Source of the DNA: Verrucomicrobiota bacterium
GTDB lineage: Bacteria; Verrucomicrobiota; Kiritimatiellia; CAIQIC01
Direction: 5' to 3'
Assembly (NCBI GenBank): GCA_004321905.1
Contig: SCQF01000041.1
Location: 62,001 to 126,000, forward strand
Length of the DNA: 64,000 nt
This document shows, piece by piece, positions 53,105 through 62,224 of the stretch (positions within the stretch are counted from its first letter, which is position 1; each line of letters starts with the position of its first letter). Under the pieces are notes generated by a model. The model had not been told where the DNA came from. It ran no database searches and saw nothing but the letters and a program-made list of their open reading frames with translations. The translations under genes were made by a program, and so were the position numbers.

Positions 53105-54654
53105 TCCTCTTTATGTTTGGCTTTCTTCCCAAGTCGCGGATCACGCTGATACCACGCCGCCGGCACCTCGCCGCTGCCCAGAAACGCCGGCAACAGCGGA
53201 TCGTCCGTCGCCCGCATTTCGGATTCCATCAGCTTCCGCATTTCGGCTTTCAGCCCCGCCTTGTCCGGATCAGCGGCCAGATTGTGCAAGCACCACGGGT
53301 CTTGGGACAAATCATAAAGCTCTTCGCGCTCCCGATACTTGATGTGCCGCACGCGCTGCGCCAGCGCCGGATCGCTCTCCGCCGCATGCTCCATCGCGGC
53401 AAACGTCAACCCGCTTTGGCACTCGCCGGAAAAGGCGGCCTGGCCGTTCGACCACGCGTTGAAAATATAGGTTGCCGCGCGCGTCTCCACCGCGCGCATC
53501 GGATAGACCTGCAAGCCGGGGTAGATATAGTTATAGGTGGTGAATACGTGGTCGCGTCCGGTCTGATCCGCGCCCTTGAGCAGCGGCCACAGCGTCCGTC
53601 CGTCGAGGTGCGGCGGTACCGGAAGACCGTAGGCCTCCAGAAGGGTCGGCATGACATCCATCGTGCTGACCATGTGCGTCCGATCCTCCTGATCAGGCTT
53701 GACCACGCCCGGCCAGCGGATGATCAGCGGCACATGGGTCGAATAGGGATAACAATTCTGCTTCGAAGTCGGGAACGACGCGCCATGATCGCTGAAAAAC
53801 ACAACGATCGTGTCTTGCGCCACGCCCTCCGTTTCGAGCAAATCGAGAATCATGCCGAGTGTTTGATCGCCGTGGTGCGCGGTGTTGTAATATTGCGCCT
53901 GTTCCTGGCGCACAGCGGGCAAATCAGCCAAATACGGCGGTACCCACGCTTGCTCCGGCGTACACACGGCTTCGGCGGTCGTGACGTAAATGTTGTTGGC
54001 GGCTTTCGGGAACAGCTTCTTTTCCTTTTCGAGAAAACGCTGTTCATCCGCGCTACCGGCAAAGGCACGATGCGGATCGCTGCTGTTCACACCCAGATAA
54101 AACGGTTGACCTGCAGCGCGCGCGCGCTGGATGGCTTCGCGTGCACTTGCGACGAACAGCTTGCCGTCGCGGCCAAAGCCATGCCCGCCGTAACCCTCCA
54201 AAAACCAACTCCACTTGAAGCTGGAATAGTCGCGGCCCTTGCTGAACGATGCCGTGAAAACGCCGGCGGCCATCAACAATTCCGAAAGATTCGGCACGCC
54301 CGCCGGCACCGGCATGAAGCCGAACGAGCCGTTACGATGCGGGTGCAGGCCGGTCATCATGGATTGTCGCGCCGGCTGACACACCGCGCTGGAACCGTGC
54401 GCGCAACAAAAACGCATCCCCCCCCGTGCCAAGCGATCCACGTTGGGCGTGATGCCCGGCACCTTGCCGCCGAACACGTTCACGGTGTCAAAGGCGATGT
54501 CGTCCATGGTGAAGACGACGACGTTCGGACGCTTTGCGCCATTTTTTTCCAAGGCTTGGAAACCGGCCGCCGCACTTTTTCCCAGGTTTGGAAAAAGCGC
54601 GGTACTTGCCGCGCCCAACCCGGTCAACTTCAAAAAATCACGACGTGTATTCAT
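53101..54654 (-). CDS. Sulfatase (heparan N-sulfatase-like); repeat in leader
   Basis: [84 protein letters not shown]. Confidence 0.95.
   Translation of the reverse strand: MNTRRDFLKLTGLGAASTALFPNLGKSAAAGFQALEKNGAKRPNVVVFTMDDIAFDTVNVFGGKVPGITPNVDRLARGGMRFCCAHGSSAVCQPARQSMMTGLHPHRNGSFGFMPVPAGVPNLSELLMAAGVFTASFSKGRDYSSFKWSWFLEGYGGHGFGRDGKLFVASAREAIQRARAAGQPFYLGVNSSDPHRAFAGSADEQRFLEKEKKLFPKAANNIYVTTAEAVCTPEQAWVPPYLADLPAVRQEQAQYYNTAHHGDQTLGMILDLLETEGVAQDTIVVFFSDHGASFPTSKQNCYPYSTHVPLIIRWPGVVKPDQEDRTHMVSTMDVMPTLLEAYGLPVPPHLDGRTLWPLLKGADQTGRDHVFTTYNYIYPGLQVYPMRAVETRAATYIFNAWSNGQAAFSGECQSGLTFAAMEHAAESDPALAQRVRHIKYREREELYDLSQDPWCLHNLAADPDKAGLKAEMRKLMESEMRATDDPLLPAFLGSGEVPAAWYQRDPRLGKKAKHKEE
54546..54594. 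repeat. Paired palindromes (32 bp) in sulfatase leader
   Basis: tttccaaggcttggaaa / tttcccaggtttggaaa. Confidence 0.93.
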
Positions 54655-54670
54655 AATTCACTAGGCGCTA

Positions 54671-54802
54671 TTAGAACGAATCCCGCCGGCCTTTATTGCA
54701 GGGTTTCCACCAGCGCCTTTGCGCCAACAGCCACTCACGGTGCGATCTGGGCCAACTCATTCCTTGTCCAGCCAGTTTCAAAAAATCACGCGGGCGCATC
54801 AT
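54671..54802 (-). pseudogene. Orphan Tat-leader stub without palindrome
   Basis: Minus strand [43 protein letters not shown]. Confidence 0.6.
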
Positions 54803-54820
54803 CGGCAACGCCTCTGCCGT

Positions 54821-56467
54821 TTAGCTGATCACATCGGGTTCGCCTTCAGCATCGCGTTGCCGGCGCAAACTCGCCTTCTCTTCAGGCGTTTTTTGCTTCG
54901 GCGCCTGTTTTCGCTTGGGCGCGGATTGGGCCTGGGGATCATAGGCCGGGTTACGCCGCGGCACAACAGCCGCGGTGTCCTTCAGAAATCCGGAAATGAG
55001 ATCATTCAGCTCGCGAACAAGCGCTGGTTTTTCAGCGGCGATATTTTTTGTCTCGCCAATATCGTCCTTCAAATTATAGAGCTCGAAGCGGTCGCCGCCA
55101 TCATCGCCATCACCATAGCAGCGAATGAGCTTCCAGTCGCCGCGGCGCACATAGGTGGCGGGAATAGCCCCGTTGAGCTTGTCTGCTTCCTGGGTCTGGC
55201 CGTGCGGAAAATGGCAGAAGACGCATTCGCGCACCGCGCCCTTTCCCAACAACGCGGGGACTTGGTTCACGCCGTCGAGTTGCAAGCCCGCGCGTGGCGC
55301 AAGTCCACACATCGCCAGCAGGGTGGGATAGAAATCCACACTTTGGAATAGAATCGCGCTCGTCGTGTTGGCCTTTGTTTTGCCGGGCCAGTGGATAATG
55401 CAAGGTTCGCGTGTACCACCTTCATAGATGGAGCCTTTGCCGCTGCGCAGTGGCAGATTGCTTGTCGCCGGGATGTTCTCAAAGCCCGCCGGGTCCGTCT
55501 TTTTCGGCAAGTAGGCATAGCCGCCGTTATCGGAGAAGAATACGATGATCGTGCGCTCGGCGAGGCCGCTCTCGTCCACCGCCGCAAGCAAGCGCCCAAC
55601 ACCTTCGTCGAGGCTCTTGACCATCGCCGCATAGAGCGGATTATGTTGCGGATTCTTCGCGTCGGCCTTCGCCTTGAAATGCTCAATGTAATCAAGTTTG
55701 GCGTTCCACGGCGCGTGCACCGAATAGGCCCAATAGTTCATATAAAACGTTTTATCCTTGTGTTCGCGGATGAACTGGGCCGCCTCCGTTGACATGCGGT
55801 CTTCGATGTGTTCATCCGCCTGCATATCGAGTGGTGGGGTTTTGATGAACTTCCACGGTGCAAAATAGCTGCCTACGGGACTGGGCACATTGGGCGCATG
55901 CGGAAATTCAAAATCAAAGCCGCGATCCTTCGGCTCATAATGATCTTCGGGATGGTGTGGTCGGTTGAAACCAAGGTGCCACTTGCCAAAATGCGCCGTT
56001 ACATAACCCGCCTCATGCAACGCCTCCGCAAGCGTAACGTAGTCCGGCTTCAATCGCGTCAGACTTCCGGATAGGAGCACTTGCTGGGTCGGGCCACCCC
56101 GCTCCTGAAGTTTCTTTTCAAGTTTAACCTCTGGCAGATGACATACGGGGACCGTAATACCGATACGCGCAGGATAGAGGCCGGTCAGGATGCTGGCCCG
56201 CGTGGGCGAGCAAAACGGATTAGCCGCGTAGGCTTGCGTCAACCGCAAACCGCGTGCCGCCAGCCGGTCAATGTTCGGTGTTTCGTAGAGCGTGCTGCCC
56301 TGACACCGCAAATCCATCCAGCCAAGGTCGTCGGCGAGGATGAAGAGGATGTTGGGCCGCTGGTTTTCCAAACCTTGGAAAAGAGGCGCGGTACTTTTTC
56401 CAAGCCTTGGAAGACTCAGCGCGATCGCACCAAGTCCGGCCAGTTTGAGAAAGTTACGGCGCTGCAT
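54821..56467 (-). CDS. Sulfatase (close paralog of 51458-53104); repeat in leader
   Basis: [78 protein letters not shown]. Confidence 0.96.
   Translation of the reverse strand: MQRRNFLKLAGLGAIALSLPRLGKSTAPLFQGLENQRPNILFILADDLGWMDLRCQGSTLYETPNIDRLAARGLRLTQAYAANPFCSPTRASILTGLYPARIGITVPVCHLPEVKLEKKLQERGGPTQQVLLSGSLTRLKPDYVTLAEALHEAGYVTAHFGKWHLGFNRPHHPEDHYEPKDRGFDFEFPHAPNVPSPVGSYFAPWKFIKTPPLDMQADEHIEDRMSTEAAQFIREHKDKTFYMNYWAYSVHAPWNAKLDYIEHFKAKADAKNPQHNPLYAAMVKSLDEGVGRLLAAVDESGLAERTIIVFFSDNGGYAYLPKKTDPAGFENIPATSNLPLRSGKGSIYEGGTREPCIIHWPGKTKANTTSAILFQSVDFYPTLLAMCGLAPRAGLQLDGVNQVPALLGKGAVRECVFCHFPHGQTQEADKLNGAIPATYVRRGDWKLIRCYGDGDDGGDRFELYNLKDDIGETKNIAAEKPALVRELNDLISGFLKDTAAVVPRRNPAYDPQAQSAPKRKQAPKQKTPEEKASLRRQRDAEGEPDVIS
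56365..56413. repeat. Paired palindromes (32 bp) in sulfatase leader
   Basis: tttccaaaccttggaaa / tttccaagccttggaag. Confidence 0.94.
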
Positions 56468-56511
56468 GGTGTTTCCTTTTTATTTTTCCCGTTGATCGCT
56501 TGTCTTTGCGA

Positions 56512-58986
56512 TCATTGGGCTAATATTTTCAGCTCCGCGGATTCCAAGCCTTCCGCCGTTGCCTGAATTCGGATCGTCCCCGGTTGCCGCTGGGCACGCA
56601 CCACCAACAGGGCCTGGCCATTATAGGCGGAACGTTCATCCGCCTGCCAAAGCTCGCTGCTGTTTTGATTTCCGTTATCCACTCCGGCGTTGGTTCCGGC
56701 GCCGGTCACTACAAAGTGGATTTTCTGCGTTGCATCCGGCACGCGGATGCCCTGCTGATCCACAACCTTGACGGCAATATGCGCCAAGTCGAGTCCATCG
56801 GCGGTCAATGCGGGCCGATCGCTTTCCAAGGCCAAACGGCAAGCCTTCCCTGCCGTTTGCAACTGATGTTCAGCGACGACTTTTCCGTCGCGATAGGCAA
56901 GCGCCTTGAGCGTGCCCGGTTCAAAGGGGATATCCCAACTCATTTTCATCTGCTTGAAAGCAGCCATTTTTTGCGTACCAAGCGAGCGGCCATTAAGGAA
57001 GAGTTCGACCGTGTCGCCATTGCTATAGGTAAAAACTTTCATCTTCTGCCCTGCGGGCCAATTCCAGTGGGAGGCGAGAAACTCCCAATTCAAGTGCACG
57101 TCGTTCCATACAATGTTGTTCCCCGGTTGGGGGTCTTTCACCGCAATATGAACCATGGGTTTTTCGGAGTAGAACGACTCCACATAATACGAGGCCGGCT
57201 TGCGCACCCCCGCCAGATCAATCAGCCCGCGGAACCAACCTTTGCAGGGCCAGCCGAACGATTCACCGATATAATCGAACCCGCCCCAGTAAAACTGGCC
57301 CACGGTGTAGGCGTGGTCATATTCAAACCAGTTGTCGCCGCCGCCGTTGGTGCCAATCTCGCTCGCCAAAAAGATCAGTTCGGGATATTTCCGATGATCG
57401 CGCTCAAAGAATGATTGTGTATAATTGCAACTGACGACATCCATGGCGAAAGCCATCTCGCTGGGTTCGCTGTGCTCAAACAAGGCTTGGGGTTTCGCAT
57501 TGTAGCGGACGCCTTTCGCGCGCGCCGGAAAGAGGCCGCAGGTGACGGCGCGGGTTGGATCACTACTCTTCACCAGCGCAGCCATCGCCTTGAATTGGAA
57601 AACTCCGAAATCGGGAGCCGTCATCTGTTGCCCTTCTTCATTACCCACGCTCCAGATAAATACTGACGGATGGTTGCGATCCCGAAGGATAAAATTGCGC
57701 AAATCCGTGGGCCACGCTTGGGCGAAGGGGCGTTCCGGACCGGTATATTGGTCGTTCCATTTATCATAGGCCTCGTCAATGACCAAAACACCCATGCGAT
57801 CACACAGATCAAGCAAAGACGGCTGATAGGGGTTATGCGCCAACCGGACGGCATTGCACCCCATCGCCTTAATCAGCTCCAAGCGCCGCTCGAAACCACG
57901 GTCAAACGCCGCTGCGCCCAAGCACCCCAGATCATGATGGAAGTTGACGCCCTTGGCGGTGACTTTTTTCCCGTTCACCAACAGCCCCTGCTGCGGTGTG
58001 AATTCGATAGTGCGGATACCGAAGGTTGTTTCCACCACGTCACATAACCGACTATCCGCGGTGACGCGGTTGACCACCTTGTAGAGCTTCGGGGTCGCGG
58101 TGGACCAGCGTTGCGGCTGCGTTACCACCAAATCCTGTTTGAAGGTGCACACTCCGCCGGCCGGCACGCGTTCGATCTTGTTCTCTGCGGCCGCCTGTTT
58201 TCCGGCAGGATCACGGACCTCGGTGACCAAGGTGACATCACTTGCCGCGGAACTGCTGTTGGTGACCACGGCTTCGATATGCACGGTGGCCCGCGTGTCT
58301 TCAATCTTCGGCGTAGTGATCCAAACTCCATACTGCGGGACATGCACCGGCGACACCACGAGCAAGTTGACATTGCGATAGATGCCGCTACCCGTGTACC
58401 AGCGTGAACTGCCGACACGGGTGTTATCCGCTCGCACGGCCAACACGTTGGTTCCACCCGCGGGTTTAAGTTGCTCCGTGATGTCAAAACGGAAGCCGAG
58501 ATAACCGTTATAGTTTTTCCCGAGATGAGTCCCGTTCAGCCAGACATCGGCGGCGGTGTAGACACCCTCAAAGTCGAGGAAAACACGTTTCCCGCCAGTT
58601 GGCGAAATGAATGTCTTGCGATACCAGCCGATCCCGCGTGGGCGAAATCCATTGGCCATTCCTTGGGCAACTTTTTCTTTGAACGGCCCATAGACTGACC
58701 AATCGTGCGGCACGTTGATCACCTGCCAGGCGGCGGCATCGAATTGGGGGTCTTGCGCCCCGCGGACCTCGCCCAAGTGAAATTTCCAGTCGAAATTTAG
58801 CCCAACCTGTGTCCGTGCTTCATCTTCGGCGCGGGATATTGTGCCACGCGATTCAGCGGGGGGAACTTGTGCGCCAGATTCCCCTGCCATGCCTGCACTA
58901 CAGATCAAGAGGGCCCCAAGTAACCAGTTCCTGCTGTAACCGATTTCTCGCCGTTGGATGAATATTTTTAGTGTGGATAGTTTCAT
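56512..58986 (-). CDS. GH2 family glycoside hydrolase (beta-galactosidase-like)
   Basis: VGLNFDWKFHLGEV, INVPHDWSVYGPF, VFIWSVGNEEGQQ acid/base region, FDYIGESFGWP, C-terminal Ig-like segments. Confidence 0.9.
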   Translation of the reverse strand: MKLSTLKIFIQRREIGYSRNWLLGALLICSAGMAGESGAQVPPAESRGTISRAEDEARTQVGLNFDWKFHLGEVRGAQDPQFDAAAWQVINVPHDWSVYGPFKEKVAQGMANGFRPRGIGWYRKTFISPTGGKRVFLDFEGVYTAADVWLNGTHLGKNYNGYLGFRFDITEQLKPAGGTNVLAVRADNTRVGSSRWYTGSGIYRNVNLLVVSPVHVPQYGVWITTPKIEDTRATVHIEAVVTNSSSAASDVTLVTEVRDPAGKQAAAENKIERVPAGGVCTFKQDLVVTQPQRWSTATPKLYKVVNRVTADSRLCDVVETTFGIRTIEFTPQQGLLVNGKKVTAKGVNFHHDLGCLGAAAFDRGFERRLELIKAMGCNAVRLAHNPYQPSLLDLCDRMGVLVIDEAYDKWNDQYTGPERPFAQAWPTDLRNFILRDRNHPSVFIWSVGNEEGQQMTAPDFGVFQFKAMAALVKSSDPTRAVTCGLFPARAKGVRYNAKPQALFEHSEPSEMAFAMDVVSCNYTQSFFERDHRKYPELIFLASEIGTNGGGDNWFEYDHAYTVGQFYWGGFDYIGESFGWPCKGWFRGLIDLAGVRKPASYYVESFYSEKPMVHIAVKDPQPGNNIVWNDVHLNWEFLASHWNWPAGQKMKVFTYSNGDTVELFLNGRSLGTQKMAAFKQMKMSWDIPFEPGTLKALAYRDGKVVAEHQLQTAGKACRLALESDRPALTADGLDLAHIAVKVVDQQGIRVPDATQKIHFVVTGAGTNAGVDNGNQNSSELWQADERSAYNGQALLVVRAQRQPGTIRIQATAEGLESAELKILAQ

Positions 58987-58999
58987 AGTATTTCCTTCG

Positions 59000-60493
59000 C
59001 TAAGGTTTATGCTCCGATTGTGGGGTTTTACTGTTGAAATCAGAAACTACCAGCTTGCCCGGCTTGTCGTCGTAGCGCTTCAGGGCGTCACTCCAGCCCG
59101 GCTTCCCGACAAAGATGTTACCCGATGAATAGCTGGGAGACACGGATTCGTTTTTGATCGCCGTTCCGCTCATATTGAATTGATTGCCGGAAATCAGGAT
59201 GCAGCCCGAGTCCGGCCCAATCCGTACGGCAACGCGATTGGGGTTCGCCGGCTCGGTAAAGATGTTGCCGTCCACGATAATGTCCGAGCCGTAGGCAATA
59301 TCCACGTCGCGCGGTTCCACGTCGCGGCGGTGCCGCTCATCGCCACCCGGGATGATGGCGGTCTCATACTTGAACCACTTGGTGCCGGTGTGGTCGTGAC
59401 AATAAAACAATGTATGGCTGATGTTCGCCTGCCGCACACCGTTGATGCGGATGCCACAATCGCGGTAGTTCACATGGCAGTTATCAATGTGAAAACCCGG
59501 TTCGGGCCAATTTTTCGGATCGCGCTTGATGTTCAGCACAATGCCTTCGACGTTGCCGACGAAATATGATCCGCGAATGATCCCATCCTCGGGCTCGATC
59601 TTCACGGCGCGTTGGACAAGTCCATACCGGCTGTTTTCCACGCGGCAATCGGCAATCAGTGGACTGTAGCAATCTTCCAGCAGAATGCCGTATTCCATCG
59701 AATGCTGTTTGGCACCCATCTTTGGCCCGTATTGCTGCGTGATGTTCACATTCTGCAAGAGAGCATACCAAGCGTTGCGTACATGGAGGGCGGTGTTGAA
59801 ATGTCCCCGGTCGAAACGTTCACCACGGATGGCGAGATTGCGCGCAATGAACTGGCGGTCGTTCTGCACGCCCCAATTATCCGTATCAAAGAACACCGCG
59901 GTACCTGCGCCTTCGCGCCCCGCCACCAGCGCAAGGTCGGAGACGATAACGCTGAGCCGCGTGATCTGCCTGCCGGCAAAGGCGAAGCCACCGTCTTTAT
60001 TGTCCACGATAATCTCGGTGGTATTTTCGCCTGCGCCTTCAATATGGAGGCCATAGTATTCGTCGTTTCTGTCGGCAGTAAAGACAACCTGTTGGGCCAG
60101 CCGGTATTTTCCGGGTGGAATAACGACGCGAACATGGCGCGTCGTGCCCAGGGCGGCCATCAGTCGCGCGAACGCCGGCGCGCAATCTTGTTGTCCACTG
60201 GGATCCGCTCCGTAATCGGTGATGTTGGCGGAAAGGTAGGCTGCCGGTGCGGGATTTGCCGGCGGCTGACCGCCCGTCGCCGTCATCCCCCAGCCAGTCA
60301 ACGCCAGTATGAGCAATTTTGAAAAGTTCAGCTGGTTGCGCGCGAGCAGCATCACACGGCGCGGCTTCTTCACGCCGGCGTTTTCCAAGGCTTGTAAATC
60401 AGGCTCCGCATTTTTTCCAAGGCTTGGAAAAACCGTCGCGCCGACCGCACCGCGGCCGTCCGGTTTCAAAAACTCACGGCGTGTATTTGGCAT
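59000..60493 (-). CDS. Pectate-lyase-like right-handed beta-helix protein with sulfatase-type leader fused upstream of its own signal peptide
   Basis: MPNTRREFLKPDGRGAVGATVFPSLGKNAEPDLQALENAGVKKPRRV then MLLARNQLNFSKLLILALTGWGMTATGG; ITDYGADPSGQQDCAPAFARLMAAL. Confidence 0.8.
   Translation of the reverse strand: MPNTRREFLKPDGRGAVGATVFPSLGKNAEPDLQALENAGVKKPRRVMLLARNQLNFSKLLILALTGWGMTATGGQPPANPAPAAYLSANITDYGADPSGQQDCAPAFARLMAALGTTRHVRVVIPPGKYRLAQQVVFTADRNDEYYGLHIEGAGENTTEIIVDNKDGGFAFAGRQITRLSVIVSDLALVAGREGAGTAVFFDTDNWGVQNDRQFIARNLAIRGERFDRGHFNTALHVRNAWYALLQNVNITQQYGPKMGAKQHSMEYGILLEDCYSPLIADCRVENSRYGLVQRAVKIEPEDGIIRGSYFVGNVEGIVLNIKRDPKNWPEPGFHIDNCHVNYRDCGIRINGVRQANISHTLFYCHDHTGTKWFKYETAIIPGGDERHRRDVEPRDVDIAYGSDIIVDGNIFTEPANPNRVAVRIGPDSGCILISGNQFNMSGTAIKNESVSPSYSSGNIFVGKPGWSDALKRYDDKPGKLVVSDFNSKTPQSEHKP
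60382..60430. repeat. Paired palindromes (32 bp) in the beta-helix gene leader
   Basis: tttccaaggcttgtaaa / tttccaaggcttggaaa. Confidence 0.94.
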
Positions 60494-60502
60494 GTTTGCA
60501 CT

Positions 60503-61996
60503 TCACTTGGTTTGATCCCTTGGTGCGCCTGCCGCACGGTGTATTTTTTCGCAATTCGCAAGGGCGCGGCTCAGGGGGTTGACGAAGGAACCCAACGGCT
60601 CTTCGAATTCCGAGACAAAGCCCTCTCGATAAACATGCTTGCTTTTCACATAGAATTCGACGGTTTTCTGATCGCCACGCTTTAGCGCCTCGATGTAGGG
60701 CTGACGCAGGCCACGCATATATCCGCAATGATGCCAACCGATATAATAGGGCAACGAAAAAAGCTTTACGATGTCATCGGCATATATTTTCCCAAGCTGG
60801 TCGTAACAGGCGGTAGCGCCCGGCGGACTATCCACCCACAGGGGATTCCGGGTTGTGTCGCCATTGAGGATTGGTTTTTGTGTGGTTTTATAAATCAAGG
60901 CCAAGGTGTCGCGCTGCTGCTCAAAAGCCCCGTAGTACTGAAGCGTGATCACGTCTACGTAATCCTTCATCAGGTTCAAACTTTGGATCAATGGGCCGGG
61001 ATATTTGGAGTCGCGATTCATGTTCAGCTTGTCGCCGAGAATGAGATGGTTCTGGTCGAACTCGCGGATGGCGTTTTTGCGGACGGCATACCACTGACGC
61101 ATGGCCTTCAAGAGAAACGCCTGACTATCTTCGGTCGCTTTTGCCGTGTCGGCCAGCGAAGTCCAAACCGTCTTGGAAGCCAGTTCATCCCACGTCGAGG
61201 CCGCGCAGGCATAGGTTGCCGCCGCCTTTTCGGGAGAAGCATACCTTTCTTTCAGCAGGGCCACCCAAGCTTGCTTGCCCTTTGCCTCCGCGGGCCGAGC
61301 CATCAACGCGAACACCCACGGGTGGATGGTTTTCCCGGCGACCGAGAGCGCCTGATAAGCCGCCTCGCCTGGGTCATCATCAACCGTCCACGGCGGTCCA
61401 TCGGTATAGGCATAACCCAAAACGCGTGGATCATTGGCGTACGCCTGCACCGTTGCCGCGGCATTGGATTTAACGGCCTTCGTAAAGGCGTCACTAAAGA
61501 CATCAACGGGATTTCGCTTGAAGGCCCGCACCAGGGTGGAGCGCGGCATGTTCCAGCCCCACGGGACAGGCACCTCCAATACGACAACATAATAAGCCGG
61601 CCCCGCGGCATGCAGGCTTTTCGACAGCGGATTGTGAAAGCCGAATGTATTGAAACCCCAGTTATTGAAGTTTGTCGCGACGCGCCGCCCCCATTTTTCC
61701 GCCGCCGGTGAACCGTCCTGGAAAACTCCGTCTGGCGAAAACAGACCCGCCCCATATGTTTTCAACACAAACGCACTGTTGCTGGGCGACTGCCAATAGC
61801 TGGGTTCAATATGATTGGCGCCGATGGAGAGAAACTGTTTGCCGGCAGGGGTCTTAAACCACCAGACCCCCGTTTCTTTTTCCAAGCCGACAAACCCTGT
61901 CGGCAACGTTTTACAGGATCCCTTGCCGGCCAACAGAATCAATAACCCGATTGTTGCACTGAACACGTACCTTAAAGTTAGCGATTGTTTTAGCAT
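60503..61996 (-). CDS. Putative agarase-like TIM-barrel glycoside hydrolase
   Basis: MLKQSLTLRYVFSATIGLLILLAGKGSC signal; TGFVGLEKETGVWWFKTPAGKQFLSIGANHIEP...WGFNTFGFHN. Confidence 0.7.
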   Translation of the reverse strand: MLKQSLTLRYVFSATIGLLILLAGKGSCKTLPTGFVGLEKETGVWWFKTPAGKQFLSIGANHIEPSYWQSPSNSAFVLKTYGAGLFSPDGVFQDGSPAAEKWGRRVATNFNNWGFNTFGFHNPLSKSLHAAGPAYYVVVLEVPVPWGWNMPRSTLVRAFKRNPVDVFSDAFTKAVKSNAAATVQAYANDPRVLGYAYTDGPPWTVDDDPGEAAYQALSVAGKTIHPWVFALMARPAEAKGKQAWVALLKERYASPEKAAATYACAASTWDELASKTVWTSLADTAKATEDSQAFLLKAMRQWYAVRKNAIREFDQNHLILGDKLNMNRDSKYPGPLIQSLNLMKDYVDVITLQYYGAFEQQRDTLALIYKTTQKPILNGDTTRNPLWVDSPPGATACYDQLGKIYADDIVKLFSLPYYIGWHHCGYMRGLRQPYIEALKRGDQKTVEFYVKSKHVYREGFVSEFEEPLGSFVNPLSRALANCEKIHRAAGAPRDQTK

Positions 61997-62111
61997 AGTC
62001 TTTCCTCTTGAACTTTCATTTTTTGACTCCGTTTTTTCATGGAATTGCGGCGCGTGTGGCTTCATGCCACGGGTGCTTTTGGTTGGGGATGATCGGGTTT
62101 CTTATGCAAGT

Positions 62112-62213
62112 TCACGGGCCCATCATTGCTCTGCTGCCAACCCTTGGCAAGCCCAACGCCACAGCACTCAAACTGGCTGCGCACAAAAAAATTCGCCGCG
62201 TGATCGAGGACAT
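62112..62213 (-). pseudogene. Orphan Tat-leader stub with degenerate palindrome
   Basis: Minus strand MSSITRRIFLCAASLSAVALGLPRVGSRAMMGP*; contains tgccaacccttggca. Confidence 0.55.
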
Positions 62214-62224
62214 ATTTTACTCTT

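Noticed and set aside
53113-54828. Long plus-strand ORFs (e.g. 571 aa) across the sulfatase island
   Set aside because: All lie opposite sulfatase genes and mirror their codons; no independent motif or RBS seen.
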